Source: Rhizophagus clarus (lineage: Eukaryota; Glomeromycota; Glomeromycetes; Glomerales; Glomeraceae). Taken from it: DNA of 64,000 nt. The notes under the pieces are model-generated. The model was not told the DNA's origin. It saw nothing but the letters and a program-made list of their open reading frames with translations, and made no database searches. A program made the translations under genes and the position numbers. Location: assembly GCA_015698045.1 (NCBI GenBank), contig BLAL01000299.1, forward strand, positions 96,802-160,801. The letters are read 5' to 3'. Within the stretch, counting starts at the first letter, position 1. Every line of letters begins with the position of its first letter. This document shows, one piece after another, positions 63,601-64,000 of this stretch.

Positions 63601-64000
63601 TACATAATCAGTGGGTTGAAAATTATACTGTACGTCTTCATATACTGCTGTCCCAGTATACTTAAATTAGAGTGACATTTTCTTCCATATGTGTTAATAT
63701 ATATATAGATATCTTATTTAATAATCTAGGATTCTGTTCTCTTTTAATCTAACGCTAAATAGAAAAATATATATTTAAATATTTAACCAGTGCAATTATT
63801 ACATGGTTGCAATGTATACCAGACTTACATTGATGAAAATGTATGGGCAATGGAAAAGTGCGGTACAGGTAAGGCTGGATCGGCGAGGACATAAATAGAA
63901 AAATTTAGATCAAAAATTGGTCGGGAAAAATTTTGTCAACAGTTCTGTGATTCTTTATCTGCAAAAGATCTTTATTTGCAGCACATTGGTGGAATCTAGG
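63601..64000. other. Window end, nothing recognised
   Basis: AT-rich sequence without frame or element. A gene could start beyond the edge. Confidence 0.4.

Overview
This window is nuclear DNA of a filamentous fungus. It is very AT-rich and full of A/T homopolymer runs. Genes are split by many short introns of about 50-110 bp with GTAAGT-like donors, and roughly a third of the window is degraded transposon DNA. This style, together with the recognisable genes, fits an early-diverging fungus, most likely Glomeromycotina (Rhizophagus-like). The organism call is inference. Exon models were assembled by eye from splice sites, reading-frame closure and family conservation.

Layout. 0.3-5.5 kb: a CDF/Zrc1-type zinc transporter, an EBP-type sterol isomerase, and a convergent seven-helix receptor. 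7.8-32.6 kb: one gigantic minus-strand gene of 15 exons and about 7,865 codons. Its protein has an N-terminal beta-trefoil, three C2 domains, about 48 copies of an all-helical repeat of about 115 residues, and a Cys-Cys C-terminus. The repeat resembles the C-terminal vault-interaction-like module of VWA5A/PARP4 proteins. A 14.8-kb exon holds seven nearly identical 1,353-bp higher-order units plus one diverged unit. 35.9-42.9 kb: a housekeeping block with proteasome alpha-1 (SCL1/PSMA6), a NOL8-type nucleolar RNA-binding protein, and a fumarate reductase flavoprotein fused to cytochrome b5.

43-54 kb: transposon-derived DNA. It holds a decayed hAT transposase, two copies of a 183-bp MITE with 9-bp target duplications, and several tandem duplications. 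It also holds a 2.2-kb hAT-like non-autonomous element filled with an alternating-orientation array of AACGTT-GCGA-AACGTT palindromic cores. 54-64 kb: a Q/P/W-rich lineage-specific gene, a duplicated fragment of its promoter and N-terminus, a Cdc20/Cdh1 C-terminal fragment, a possible zinc-knuckle gene, a Tc1/mariner-type relic, and simple repeats.

The genes do not form a pathway; this is a normal eukaryotic gene neighbourhood. The most unusual object is the giant repeat protein. A reasonable reading is a membrane- or lipid-associated scaffold: C2 domains at one end, possible lipid-modified cysteines at the other, and repeated amphipathic 11-mer/Trp linkers between helical modules. That function is inference. 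The second unusual object is the palindrome-filled hAT-like element.
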